Assembly: GCA_949358305.1 (NCBI GenBank)
Contig: OX442314.1
Span: 49,360,581-49,424,580, forward strand
Direction: 5' to 3'
Origin: Strigamia acuminata
Taxonomy: Eukaryota > Arthropoda > Chilopoda > Geophilomorpha > Linotaeniidae
DNA length: 64,000 nt
The stretch's first letter is position 1. Each line of letters starts with the position of its first letter. The notes beneath the pieces are model-generated. The model was not told the origin of the DNA. It did not search any database and was given only the letters and a program-made list of their open reading frames with translations. A program made the position numbers and the translations under genes. Below are positions 1 to 25,300 of this stretch, in pieces.

Positions 1-150
1 GAGCTAAAATGTCAATTTTTCAGATAAATGTCAATTTTTCAGATAAATGTCAATTTTTGAGCTGAAATGTCAGTTTTTCAGATAAATGTTAATTTTTCAG
101 CTGAAATGTCAATTTGTCAGCTCAAATGTCAATGTTTCAGCTGAAATCGT
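1..150. repeat. 19-bp minisatellite inside an intron
   Basis: About eight imperfect copies of a roughly 19-bp unit with the pattern ATGTCAATTTTTCAG followed by ATAA or CTGAA. Most copies contain TTTTTCAG, which resembles a 3' splice site. It lies in the intron preceding the exon at 204. Confidence 0.7.
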
Positions 151-203
151 TAATTTACACAACGTCCAAGTGATAAATAAATTTTTATTTTCGGCATTTG
201 CAG

Positions 204-630
204 GCAGCTTCGGCAGTGGATTCTTCAACAGAAAAGATGTCGAAGACCGAGAACAAAAACCTTCGAGTTATCGTCCTCGTCGCACGGTTTAGTCAAGAAG
301 CAAACCAACCAACTTCCCGCCGAGATGATTGTCACTGTGAAGGTGAAGGATAGCCGGCAAGCGCCGAGGATGTCTTCGCCGCCGCCACGGCTGCAGAAAC
401 AGAAAGACGTCAGAAACCAACAGTGGCAGGTGAGCTTTTATCAAATTAAATTCTAAATAATTAATTTAAAATAATTTTACATGAATTTTCCACAGATTAA
501 AGACAATGCCCACGTCCGAAGGGTTCTGTTGCCAACCAACGACGATCAAGACGAATTTAACTCGATAGCGCCATCGTGGATGAATTTTACTTTCGATAGA
601 CACACCATCGTATCTGCCGCTTTCACTTAA
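204..630 (+). CDS. 3' end of an unrecognised spliced gene (5' partial)
   Basis: Two exons are supported by splice sites and matching phase: 204-429 (acceptor TTTGCAG, donor GTGAGC after codon CAG) and 496-630 (acceptor TTTTCCACAG, stop TAA at 628-630), with a 66-bp intron between them. The first exon enters with one base of a split codon and gives 75 codons; the second gives 44 residues. The product tail is basic and proline/serine/glutamine rich in the first exon, then a more ordered C-terminus ending in SAAFT. I do not recognise the family. The upstream part lies outside the window. An alternative frame of exon 1 stops at 350, so the chosen frame is the one that joins openly to exon 2. Confidence 0.5.
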
Positions 631-1014
631 AGAAATTCTAGTTTTTTCTTCTTTTTTTTTCTTTTTTACAATATTTTTTTTTATATAAGGAATTATCCAG
701 ACCACCAAAGAAAAAGAAAATGTGTTTGTGGGATATTATCGTATATATATATCTTGAGGGATATTTCTTCTGTGTATACACTGTTAATAGTTGTTGTGAT
801 TTTATATTTCTTGTGGTGAAATGTAATTCACGCGGACATCTTGTATATTTTTCATCAATTTCAGTCATTGGCCACACTCTTTTTTCTCGGAAAAATCCTC
901 GAGGATCTGATGGTCCAGATCCGTAGCACAACTCTCCTCCTTATTGAGGACAATGCAGAAGTTTTTATTACAAATTGAATTACTAATATTTGATTTTCTT
1001 TTCGTTCAGTATTT
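631..1014. other. 3' flank of the first gene, AT-rich
   Basis: T-rich DNA with an ATATATAT run near 745, probably 3' UTR and intergenic sequence. The short open frames here have no coding character. I see no gene. Confidence 0.4.
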
Positions 1015-1653
1015 TTAAAGGTCATGGGAAGAGAAAAATAAAAATTGAGGAGAAGATTGTTTGTGTCATTATTAGACCAAATCCATTGTTGAAACGTGTT
1101 CAATTGTTTCGAGAGTGTTATATCGTTCGTTTAAACGTTTGAAAATTCTCAAATGTCCTCCATTTTTAGTTTTCGAAAGTTTCCAAAAGTTGCCGTTGGT
1201 GGCGCTATTTATGACGTCATCGGCGACAAACAAGCAGCTTTTTAGCATGGGCTTGGCTTCATTTAAGAGCTACAAAATTTTTTTTCCAAATTTGACAACA
1301 CTGTTAGGTTATTGGGATTTTAATATTCAGTAAATATTCCAATTTGCTATTTGTTGCAAGTGTATAGGTTCAAAAGAACTAATAATAAATTTTCGTAGCT
1401 CTTAAATGAAGCCAAGCCCATGCTAAAAAGCTGCTTGTTTGTCGCCGATGACGTCATAAATAGCGCCACCAACGGCAACTTTTGGAAACTTTCGAAAACT
1501 AAAAATGGAGGACATTTGAGAATTTTCAAACGTTTAAACGAACGATATAACACTCTCGAAACAATTGAACACGTTTCAACAATGGATTTGGTCTAATAAT
1601 GACACAAACAATCTTCTCCTCAATTTTTATTTTTCTCTTCCCATGACCTTTAA
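1015..1653. repeat. Large inverted repeat: 259-bp arms, 121-bp spacer
   Basis: The left arm 1015-1273 and right arm 1395-1653 read as reverse complements with no mismatch that I found. The outer ends are TTAAAGGTCATGGG and its complement, and the inner ends are GAGCTAC and GTAGCTC. Open frames on the two strands encode the same first 53 residues until they run into the spacer, which confirms the mirror identity independently. The arms contain no recognisable gene. It could be a foldback/MITE-type element or a hairpin-RNA locus. No convincing target-site duplication was found. Confidence 0.9.
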
Positions 1654-1738
1654 TAAAAAATTATTTTTTAAATTATTACTAAAATAAGGGAAATTCATGA
1701 CGCACACAAACAATACGACGGAAACGAGTTAAAAATAT

Positions 1739-1818
1739 ATTTTAATGCCAAATTCAAATACTAAAATCCATTTTAATACCAAATTCAAACACTAAAATCC
1801 ATTTTAATACCAAATTCC
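1739..1818. repeat. 31-bp tandem repeat upstream of NDUFS7
   Basis: About 2.6 copies of a 31-bp unit of the form ATTTTAATNCCAAATTC plus AAAYACTAAAATCC, about 100 bp upstream of the NDUFS7 start codon. Confidence 0.75.
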
Positions 1819-1916
1819 ATTTTTATTTCTCAATTATTTGTTTGTTTCGTGCCACCATTTTTTCGGCACCGCAACCGTTCCTTTTCTCAACGCTTACGTC
1901 ACAAACAAATTGCAAA

Positions 1917-17080
<15,164 letters not shown>

Positions 17081-17199
17081 AAGTTTTGAGAGCCAAACTA
17101 TTTGTTAATAATTTGTTGTAAATAGTGTATTATCAATAGTGGTTCTCTGTGCGCTTTGCATTGAGGACGTAAAATAAAAATTAATAAAAAAGAAGAGCC

Positions 17200-17400
17200 G
17201 CATTACTGTATAGCTTCAAATTGGCGCCGGGTTCGGATAAACGTCGGAGTACGTTTAAACGCTGGGGGTGGGGGGGTCAGCGGCGATTTTGCCAATAAGG
17301 GGCAGGCCTGAATAAGAGCCGGGGCCTCTAAAATCACCGATGTTTTGAATATCCTGAATAACCACTGGGGTTCAAATAGGCGCCAAATGGGTTTAAAATT
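17200..17400. repeat. GC-rich dispersed-repeat-like segment after NDUFS7
   Basis: Contains related motifs TTCAAATTGGCGCC (17217 on) and TTCAAATAGGCGCC (17371 on), plus a GAATAAGAGCCGGGGCC segment and a run of G. The base composition differs sharply from the AT-rich surroundings. Probably a transposon fragment; class not determined. Confidence 0.35.
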
Positions 17401-17410
17401 GATTATTCGA

Positions 17411-18355
17411 CCAAAAAAATTCAATTTTAGGCAAAAAAATTCAATTTTAGGCAAAAAAAATTCAATTTTAGGCAAAAAAAATTCAATTTTAGGCAAAAAA
17501 ATTCAATTTTAGGCAAAAAAAATTCAATTTTAGGCAAAAAAAATTCAATTTTAGGCAAAAAAATTCAATTTTAGGCAAAAAAAAATCAACTTTTGGCAGT
17601 AAAAATTCAATTTTAGCAAAAAAATTCAATTTTTGGCAGTAAAAATTCAATTTTAGGCAAAAAAAATCAATTTTTGGCAGTAAAAATTCAATTTTAGGCA
17701 AAAAAATTCAATTTTAGCCAAAAAAAAATCAATTTTATGCACAAAAATCCAATTTTACGCCAATAAATTCAATTGCATGGAAAAAAAATCTAATTTTAGG
17801 CAGAAAAAATTCAATTTTAGACAAAAAAAATTCAATTTTAGGCAAAGAAATTCAATTTTAGCCAAAGAAATTCAATTTTAGCCAAAGAAATTCAATTTTA
17901 GCCCAAAAAAAAAAACAATCTTAGGCAAAGAAATTCAATTTTAGCAAAAATAAATCAATTTTATGCACAAAAATCCAATTTTACGCCAATAAATTCAATT
18001 GCATGGAAAAAAAATCCAATTTTAGGCAGAAAAAATTCAATTTTAGGCAAAAAAATTCAATTTTAGACAAAAAAAATTCAATTTTAGGCAAAGAAATTCA
18101 ATTTTAGCCAAAAAAAATCAATTTTAGGCAAAGAAATTCAATCTTAGCCAAAAAAAATCAATTTTATGCACAAAAATCAATTTTATGCACAAAAATCCAA
18201 TTTTACGCCAAAAAATTCAATTGCATGGAAAAAAAATCCAATTTTAGGCCGAAACATTTAATTGCTTGCAAAAAAAAATCCAATTTTAGGCAAAAAAAAT
18301 CCAATTTTAGGCAAAAAAAATTCAATTTCACGCAAAAAGAATCCAATATTTAGGC
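17411..18355. repeat. About 945-bp minisatellite, 18-20-bp unit
   Basis: Roughly 50 degenerate copies of a unit like AAAAATTCAATTTTAGGCA. Higher-order repetition is visible: the run ATGCACAAAAATCCAATTTT followed by ACGCCAA recurs near 17735, 17965 and 18185. Open frames across it are repeat artefacts. Confidence 0.9.
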
Positions 18356-18831
18356 CAAAAAATAATTCTACAGCCTTAACCTGCTGCAAGGGTCCCGAAA
18401 AACCTTAACCCGCCCCTGGTCCGAGTTAGTGCTTTTGACTGCGATTCCATCTGACAATGAGTTTAAATAATAATTATTTGTTCCCACCTAGCAACTGGAG
18501 ACAATGTACGAAAATTGCAACCACTGTTGCATCCAAACAATCCAAACTGCCTTTAAAAATCATTTTGCATTTATTTCTTTACCCTCGTCGGTGAATTTAA
18601 ATCTTTATACGGACGATGTAAAACACACTTCGACGCCACTTCCGCGCGGAGACGACGAGGGTGAATTTTGAAACCAAAAAGAAGAAAATCATGAATTGAA
18701 ATTACGATTTGGCTTTTCACCGAAAATTTGCTGGTAAAAATCGTCTCCTTCGTCTTAATTCACTCGAATTTCTCACAATAATACTTGAAAATCTGTCACT
18801 CTGTTTTTAAAGGTTATCGCAAGATGTCGCC
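18356..18831 (+). other. Upstream region of the 18832 membrane-protein gene
   Basis: No ORF of note. A short upstream ORF (ATG at 18823, 8 codons) overlaps the main start in another frame. The last segment before the start (TTTTTAAAG at 18805-18813) could be a 3' splice site, so a 5' non-coding exon is possible. Confidence 0.35.
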
Positions 18832-19548
18832 ATGGCTGCTGTTGGCTTAACCACATCCAAATTCATAACCTTATCCACATTGCTACCCTTATTGATTATC
18901 CTTGCAATCCTCATCAAATACAACGTGTCTGATGTGATCGCAACTTTCGGCGCGACCCTATCCGCCATCGGCACAGTCCTGGTCGCAGCGTGCGGGAGCT
19001 GGTTAAAGGACGTATCACCAGCCGCGAGTAGGATAATTAACACTTTGTTTGACCTTATCGCCACCATCGTCGCCGTTGTCGCCGGCATCTTAGCCAGCTC
19101 CGTCGCCCTCATAACCAACGTAAATCGCATGATCCAGGAAATAATTTCTGTCCTCAATTACACTTGGACCTTGGTGCAGTATGGATACGGCAATATGTCG
19201 GCCGAAGTCGCGGTTCTTTTACCGAAACTTCGCGTTTTTGCGACCGGCGTGACCACCACCAGCGTCGGGCTGACTTGTAGTCTGTTCAACGTTGTTTCGC
19301 TCGTCGCCGTTGCTACTCAGACGGTTGTGACTGAAGTTTGCAATTTTTTGATAAGTTGTTGGTATTACGTCCCTATTGTGGTCTCAAATGTAGTCGCTGT
19401 TACTTTGTATCTTTCATCCGCTGCGTGTATGTTCGCCAATGGCGCCGTAAATTCAATACAGGTCGGCGCAACTGCGTTTCACGAAACTTTTCACGCGGTT
19501 AAGAGAGCATTTTCTCACGTAATACTTGAACATGCTCGTGGTCTGTAG
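18832..19548 (+). CDS. Multi-pass membrane protein, family not recognised
   Basis: 238 codons, single open exon. The start sits in GCCATGG, an excellent initiation context. The product is strongly hydrophobic, with segments at about 13-30, 35-56, 68-95, 140-165 and 175-200, and an amphipathic basic C-terminus (HAVKRAFSHVILEH). There is no obvious signal peptide beyond the first segment. Codon use is GC-richer than the flanks, which supports real coding. AATAAA at 19656-19661 follows the stop by about 110 bp, as expected for a 3' end. I do not recognise the family and would not infer transport or signalling. Confidence 0.65.
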   Translation: MAAVGLTTSKFITLSTLLPLLIILAILIKYNVSDVIATFGATLSAIGTVLVAACGSWLKDVSPAASRIINTLFDLIATIVAVVAGILASSVALITNVNRMIQEIISVLNYTWTLVQYGYGNMSAEVAVLLPKLRVFATGVTTTSVGLTCSLFNVVSLVAVATQTVVTEVCNFLISCWYYVPIVVSNVVAVTLYLSSAACMFANGAVNSIQVGATAFHETFHAVKRAFSHVILEHARGL

Positions 19549-19830
19549 TGAAATACAATATATCTTCCTGTAGCGCCGTATTTGTTTGTTTGAATTTATT
19601 TTTTGTTTTTTATTTGGAAAAAGAATTTGTTAAAAAAAAAGGGAAATATTGAGAAAATAAATAGTGGTTTTGTATTTTTCAAATATAATTATTTCTTCGG
19701 CTGTGGTGAATACTGAATAGGGGATAGGACCCTATGTAGTGTGTTTCCAGCTGCCCCTGCGCGCTGATCACTCACTTGCAGCACTTGGAGCAGCTCATGC
19801 ACCTCTGGCGCGTCTGTTGTGGTCTCTCGC

Positions 19831-20334
19831 TAAAGATGCTATTTTTGCGGGAAAATAAAAGTCCTCCAAAATGTTTTCTTAGTTGTGAATAATGCAAATG
19901 GAGCATTTTTAAAGCATAATTTTTGCAATTGGAGGTACTTTTAAGTCTGCAATTGCCGCAATCCGATCGTTACACCGCAAACGCAATTTGCCAATTTTGG
20001 GGGGTTTCTTACGAAAATCGAGTGAACGTGCGTATTGCGTGATACCGTATTACGTAATAATTTCGTTTAAAAACTTCAAATTTCGTTTGAAAACTTCAAA
20101 TTTCGTTTGAAAACTTCAAATTTCGTTTGAAAACTTCAAATTTCGTTTGAAAACTTCAAATTTCGTTTGAAAACTTCAAATTTCCTTTAAAAACTTCAAA
20201 TTTGGTATAAAACCTTGAAATTTTGGTAAAAAACTTCCCGGATGAGCCCGCAATAGGTCCGCAAAATGGCGATTTTTAAAGCCGCTTTCCACCCGCAATT
20301 TCACAGTTTTAAGTCCGCAAAAATAGCATCTTTA
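19831..20334. mobile_element. hAT-type MITE, 504 bp
   Basis: Terminal inverted repeats match perfectly over 20 bp: TAAAGATGCTATTTTTGCGG at 19831-19850 and its complement at 20315-20334. The element is flanked by the 8-bp direct repeat TCTCTCGC (19823-19830 and 20335-20342). An 8-bp target duplication is diagnostic of the hAT superfamily. It has no coding capacity. A 20-bp minisatellite (20061-20220) has expanded inside it. Confidence 0.85.
20061..20220. repeat. 20-bp minisatellite inside the MITE, 8 units
   Basis: Eight head-to-tail units of TTTCGTTTGAAAACTTCAAA. The first six are near identical and the last two are diverged. Confidence 0.9.
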
Positions 20335-20520
20335 TCTCTCGCTACCAGGCACTGGAAAATACGCCTTGAGACACCATTATACCCCTAGACAACAATAATA
20401 AAGCTATATCATACATAAAACTTGCGTCTCTCGTGTATTTCCGAGGTTTTCATCGTGTGTGTTGTGTCCAGCGTCTCGTGGCCATCCCCTGACCACGTGG
20501 CGTCCGTCCGAACACTCACA

Positions 20521-21024
20521 AGTGGCAGCACCGAGATTTGTTTCTTACCGAGGGCAAATCCTAAGATGTTTTGCCATTGAAAAGATAAAAATTTGTTTCT
20601 AACGGCAAATTTGCATCAATTCGCCATTTTTTAGCAAATTTTTCATCAGTAATGGGCGCCGTGCTTTCTTATTCCCAAAATCTGACCACCCTGGACATAC
20701 TGGATTCACTTGTTAGTAAAAAAAAATATATTTCTTATTTTAAATGCACTCTGCAGCCATTAATGCTTTTTGGTCGTGCGATGCAACAAATTCCGTATAA
20801 ATCATTCGCACAAATCGAAAATAAACTCACAATATTTAATACTTCCACTGTAGTTCACATCAAACATTAAAATCGTGTTTAAATTTTAACATTTTAAACA
20901 TATTTCGTTGTTTATTATCAGCTCGAGTATGTTGACATTTATTTATTCTTGCGATTCTTCCGCGACATCGTGCAATCTAGATCTCAAAAGGACATCGACT
21001 AAAAAAAGAACGATAAACGAATAA
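20521..21024. other. Region after the LTR-like remnant, no gene supported
   Basis: Contains one 72-codon plus-strand ORF (20652-20870) with a GT-containing purine stretch near codon 23. Its composition is not clearly coding; it could be a gag remnant of the truncated LTR element or chance. Confidence 0.3.
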
Positions 21025-21309
21025 TTATTCATCCCAAATTTCAATCGTTCTACTCACAGCTTCTTGCAACAGGTAGATCAAAAACATGAATGGAAATGAA
21101 CAGAATATGATGAAAAGAACCAAGAATTTAAACGCATAAAGTAAAAAGTAGGCGACGAAACAAGTGAAGGGTGCAACGACCAGACTGAGCAGTCTGATGA
21201 TCGTCGAGACGAGGATTACGAGTGGATACAGCAGGATGTTATCAAACCAGAAGGCCGATGCTGTGTTGTAGTCGTCGAGGCCACTGAAAGGCATCATGTT
21301 GCATGTCAA
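21025..21309 (-). CDS. Small hydrophobic membrane protein or exon
   Basis: The open frame has no ATG at its upstream edge; the first ATGs are a pair at about 21294-21299, giving roughly 90 residues. At least two hydrophobic segments follow (LLYPLVILVSTIIRLLSLVV and a longer one ending IYLLQEAV), with an acidic end (EIWDE). No family recognised. It may be the last exon of a gene that includes the ORF at 21418-21681. Confidence 0.4.
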   Translation of the reverse strand: MTCNMMPFSGLDDYNTASAFWFDNILLYPLVILVSTIIRLLSLVVAPFTCFVAYFLLYAFKFLVLFIIFCSFPFMFLIYLLQEAVSRTIEIWDE

Positions 21310-21417
21310 ATGGGGTTGATTTTCATTCTTTCGATCTTGTTGGGACTCGGGAAACTCTCCACGTTGAACAAACTTGGTGTGTAATTTGCAAAAATTCCAA
21401 AAACCGTACTAGTTACG

Positions 21418-21681
21418 TCAAATGTTGGTCCAATAACTATACAATTTGTGTCTGACATGGAGCAACAAAGGTGCGAAATTGATTATTGCGTCAGGATCGT
21501 CGGCGATGAAATGTTGGATGGGTTGCAGTTGTTTCGCATTGCTTGCTGCGTGGTCTGCTTTTATTTTCAGTTTGATTAATTTTTTTGCAATATTTTGGGT
21601 GTTTTTCTGTGCCTGGAAGTGACCAAAGCAACCAACGAAGGCGAAAAGAGAAAATGAACGACAAATATCGGTCGGTAACAT
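21418..21681 (-). CDS. Small ORF with an N-terminal hydrophobic segment
   Basis: 87 codons with an ATG start. A hydrophobic stretch follows the start (FSLFAFVGCF), then a Lys/Gln-rich helix-like region. This could be a signal or anchor peptide of a short secreted or membrane protein, or one exon of a minus-strand gene continuing to 21025. There is no clear GT-AG join that I can prove. Confidence 0.35.
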   Translation of the reverse strand: MLPTDICRSFSLFAFVGCFGHFQAQKNTQNIAKKLIKLKIKADHAASNAKQLQPIQHFIADDPDAIINFAPLLLHVRHKLYSYWTNI

Positions 21682-21718
21682 CTCAAATCAATTTAATGTC
21701 TCAATTTTTAATTCAAAA

Positions 21719-22229
21719 TTTGAAAAAATCGTGAAAAATGGCCGAAAAATTCGTAAAAATCGTTAAAAATAGCCGATAAATTCGTAAAAATCGTGAAAAA
21801 TAGCCGATAAATTCGTAAAAATCTTGAAAAATAGCCGATAAATTTGTAAAAATCGTGAAAAATAGCCGATAAATTAGTAAAAATCGTGAAAAATGGCCGA
21901 TAAATTCGTAAAAATCGTGAAAAATGGCCGATAAATTCGTAAAAATTGTGAAAAATTGCCAAAAAATTCGTAAAAATCGTGAAAAATCGTCAAAAAATTT
22001 GTAAAAATCGTCAAAAATGGCCAAAAAATCGTAAAAATCGTGAAAAATTGCCAAAAAATTTGTAAAAATTGTGAGAAATGACCAAAAATTTCGTAAAATC
22101 GTCAAAAATGGCCAAAAAAATCGTAAAAATCGTGAAAAATGGCCCAAAAATTCGTAAAAATTGTGAAAAATAGCAAAAGAAATTCGTAAAAATCGTGAAA
22201 AATGGCCTATAAATTCGTAAAAATTCCTC
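21719..22229. repeat. About 31-bp minisatellite, 16-17 units
   Basis: Units built on AAATTCGTAAAAATCGTGAA plus AAATGGCCGAT. The long minus-strand frames across it encode only repeats of the same FxxIFTNLSAIF pattern and are artefacts. Confidence 0.9.
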
Positions 22230-22386
22230 TTGTCATGTGATGAGTGAAAGTGGCGCAACCTGTCTTTCCACACCCCTCGAGAAGTGTTGACCAGTGGGGT
22301 AAAAGCGGTCATCGAACGAGTCATTGAACTGCACCTAAAGGGACCTAAAGAAGCATTTCGAGTGGCGACTCTACTCTCGTGCTGAC

Positions 22387-25300
22387 ATGTCCCCGCCGGA
22401 GCAGAAAGAGGAGAAAAACGGGCACGCGGATGTCGAATTCGGGACGAAGATTAAAAACGAGAAAAACTCGAGGAAAAGGATTAAGTTTGTGCGGGCTTTG
22501 CTCGTGTTGGAAGCCGCTTTCATCGTGCTGTTCGCGTGTTTTGCGCGGTACGACGGCGAGGTGGTGCCGAAGAACGATTGGATTGTCGCCGAGAGTTTCG
22601 TCGCTCGAAATGGGTCGTTGGCCGGCGAGTTGGCGGAGGAAGAGCTGTATCCGGTGAAGGTGGAGACGTTGAGGGACGATGTTTCGGAAGGGAGTGGCGA
22701 GGTGCCGCGTGTGGCGAAGAAGATCCGGGAAAAGGTAGCAAAGAAGAAAAGTGAGAAAAAAGGCGGAGAGGAGAAAAAAGGCAGAGACGAGAAAAAAGGC
22801 GGAAATGAGAAAAAAGTCGAAGATGCGAAAAAAGACGAAGATGGGAAGCGGGATCCGCATTTGGAAAGTGTTTTGTCCGGTAAGTACCGGTATTACCGCG
22901 AGGTTTTCTTTATTTTCGTTTCTGGGGATCAAAATTGAGTTTTGGTGTTTTGTTTTTTATTTTTGTTGATTTTTTGTGTTTTTTTTTTTAGTTTTGTTGA
23001 TTTTTAGTGTTTTATTTTTTAGTTTTCTTGATTTTTGGTGTTTTGTTTCTTAGTTTTGTTCATTTTTGGTGTTTTGTTTCTTAGTTTTGTTCATTTTTGG
23101 TGTTTTATTTTTTAGTTTTGTTGATTTTTGGTGTTTTGTTTCTTAGTTTTGTTCATTTTTGGTGTTTTGTTTCTCTTTTGTTGATTTTTGGTGTTTTGTT
23201 TCTTAGTTTTGTTCATTTTTGGTGTTTTGTTTCTCTTTTGTTGATTTTTGGTGTTTTGTTTCTTAGTTTTGTTCATTTTTGGTGTTTTGTGGCGTTTGTT
23301 TAAGCAGGAAATACAAAACAAGCGGAAATTACATCAAAACACCTGAAATATTTCAACTAGGACATTGAATGGCAGATTATAATTAGAAACACGTGTTTCT
23401 AGTTATTTGGGAGGAATGGGGCGAACACAAATTGCACATCCTGTTTTTAATCTCTTAACCTTTGTCAACTTTTTAATCCTTCAAGCACAAATACCAAGAA
23501 TTTTACCCAAAAATGTGAAAGGGGAAAAAAAAATAATAAAAAATACAAAATAATTTATTTTATATTTTTTATTTTAATTTTTTTTGCTTCATTTCAGTGT
23601 TCCAAGATGTCCACGTGATGATCTTCATTGGATTTGGCTTTCTGATGACCTTCCTGAAAAAATATGGCTGCAGTGCTGTGGGAGTGAGCATGCTTCTGGC
23701 GGCCATTGTTCTCCAATGGGCGACGTTGTGCCAAGGGTTCTTCGATTTGCATGCCGGGAAAATCATCATCAACATCACCAAGTAGAAATTTATAATTTAT
23801 AATTTAAAAAAAAAAATTATTTTATTTTTTTTTAATTTTTGCAGTTTACTAAATGCAGATTTTGCTTCGGCAACTGTTCTCATTTCATTCGGAGCCCTAG
23901 TGGGCAAAACCAGCCCTTTGCAACTGCTTGCAATGACCATTATTGAAATAGTCCTATTCAGCGTAAACAAATGGATAGCGCTTCACGTGTTTTGGGTATA
24001 AAGAATTTAATAAAAAAAATATATAAAATTAAATTCTAATTTTAATTTTTCAGACAAGCGATGTCGGTGCATCAGTTCTTGTCCACGTTTTCGGTGCATA
24101 TTTCGGCCTTATGGTCTCTTCGATGCTTTACAACCGGTCTGTGCACAACAAGACTAACGAAGACACAAATTACCACTCGGATATCTTCGCTACGATTGGT
24201 AATAACAATAACAATAACAATTCCAATAATTCTATTTACCCTACATCGACAGGTACGATATTCTTGTGGTTGTTTTGGCCCAGTTTCAACTCCGCTCTCG
24301 CAGCGGGACATGCCCGGCAAAGAGCCGTGATCAACACATATTTTTCGTTAGCGGCCTCTTGCGTGACTAGTTTCGCCGTTTCAGCCGCCGTGGATAAACA
24401 CAATCGCTTCAACATGGTAAAAACAAGTGTCAACGCACAAATAAGCATTTAAAATGGCCGCGTAATCCTTGTGGATGGTGAAGACAACTAGATCGATGAT
24501 TAGAATAAATATCTATTTTGATTTTACACAATTAGTCAAAACACAATCGCTTTAACGTGGTAAAAACAAATGTGTCAACGCAAGGCTACTTGAATACTAT
24601 AAGGTTGCGCCATCTGGTGAAAATTTGACGATTTTTCGCGCATTGATCTGCGCACAACGTCACAGAAGGGCGCTAAAATGGCCGCGTAATCCTTGTGGAT
24701 GGTGAAGACAACTTAGATTTTGCCAGGCTAGATCGATGATTAGAATAAATAACGATTTTGATTTTACACAATTAGTCATTCTAATTTATGCGCATTAACT
24801 CGTGCATTCTATTTAGAGTCTTTTCAACACTAAAATCAATAGGAAATAACGCACGGAAACATATCCGTGCGTTATTTCCTATTGATCCGTTGTTCTGCGC
24901 GCCGATTGGATGACAGAAACCACGTGTCATGCATTGCTCGTCAACTAAGCATGTTTGTTACCAGCCCTTTGCAACTGCTTGCAATGACCATTATTGAAAT
25001 AGTCCTATTCAGCGTAAACAAATGGATAGCGCTTCACGTGTTTTGGGTATAAAGAATTTAATAAAAAAAATATATAAAATTAAATTCTAATTTTAATTTT
25101 TCAGACAAGCGATGTCGGTGCATCAGTTCTTGTCCACGTTTTCGGTGCATATTTCGGCCTTATGGTCTCTTCGATGCTTTACAACCGGTCTGTGCACAAC
25201 AAGACTGCGCATTAACTCGTGCATTCTATTTAGAGTCTTTTCAACACTAAAATCAATAGGAAATAACGCACGGAAACATATCCGTGCGTTATTTCCTATT

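Larger units (their letters stand above)
19702..20520 (+). mobile_element. Possible LTR remnant, interrupted by a MITE
   Basis: Starts TGTGGTGAATACTGAATAGG and ends CGAACACTCACA (TG...CA), with AATAAAGC before a possible R region. It is followed after two bases by TGGCAGCACCGAG, which is placed like a primer-binding site. Without the 504-bp MITE and its duplicated 8 bp the LTR would be about 307 bp. No second LTR or pol is present in the window, so this is at best a truncated element. Confidence 0.45.

Noticed and set aside
17203-17701. Repetitive ORFs with KIEFFLP units
   Set aside because: They are artefacts of the 18-20-bp minisatellite.
20652-20870. 72-codon plus-strand ORF as a host gene
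   Set aside because: No family match, an A-run in the middle and AT-rich codons at the end; it could be gag remnant or chance, so it is not called as a CDS.
21713-22324. 203-codon minus-strand ORF with FTNLSAIF repeats as a repeat protein
   Set aside because: It is the translation of a 31-bp AT-rich minisatellite, and the other strand and frames show similar open stretches.
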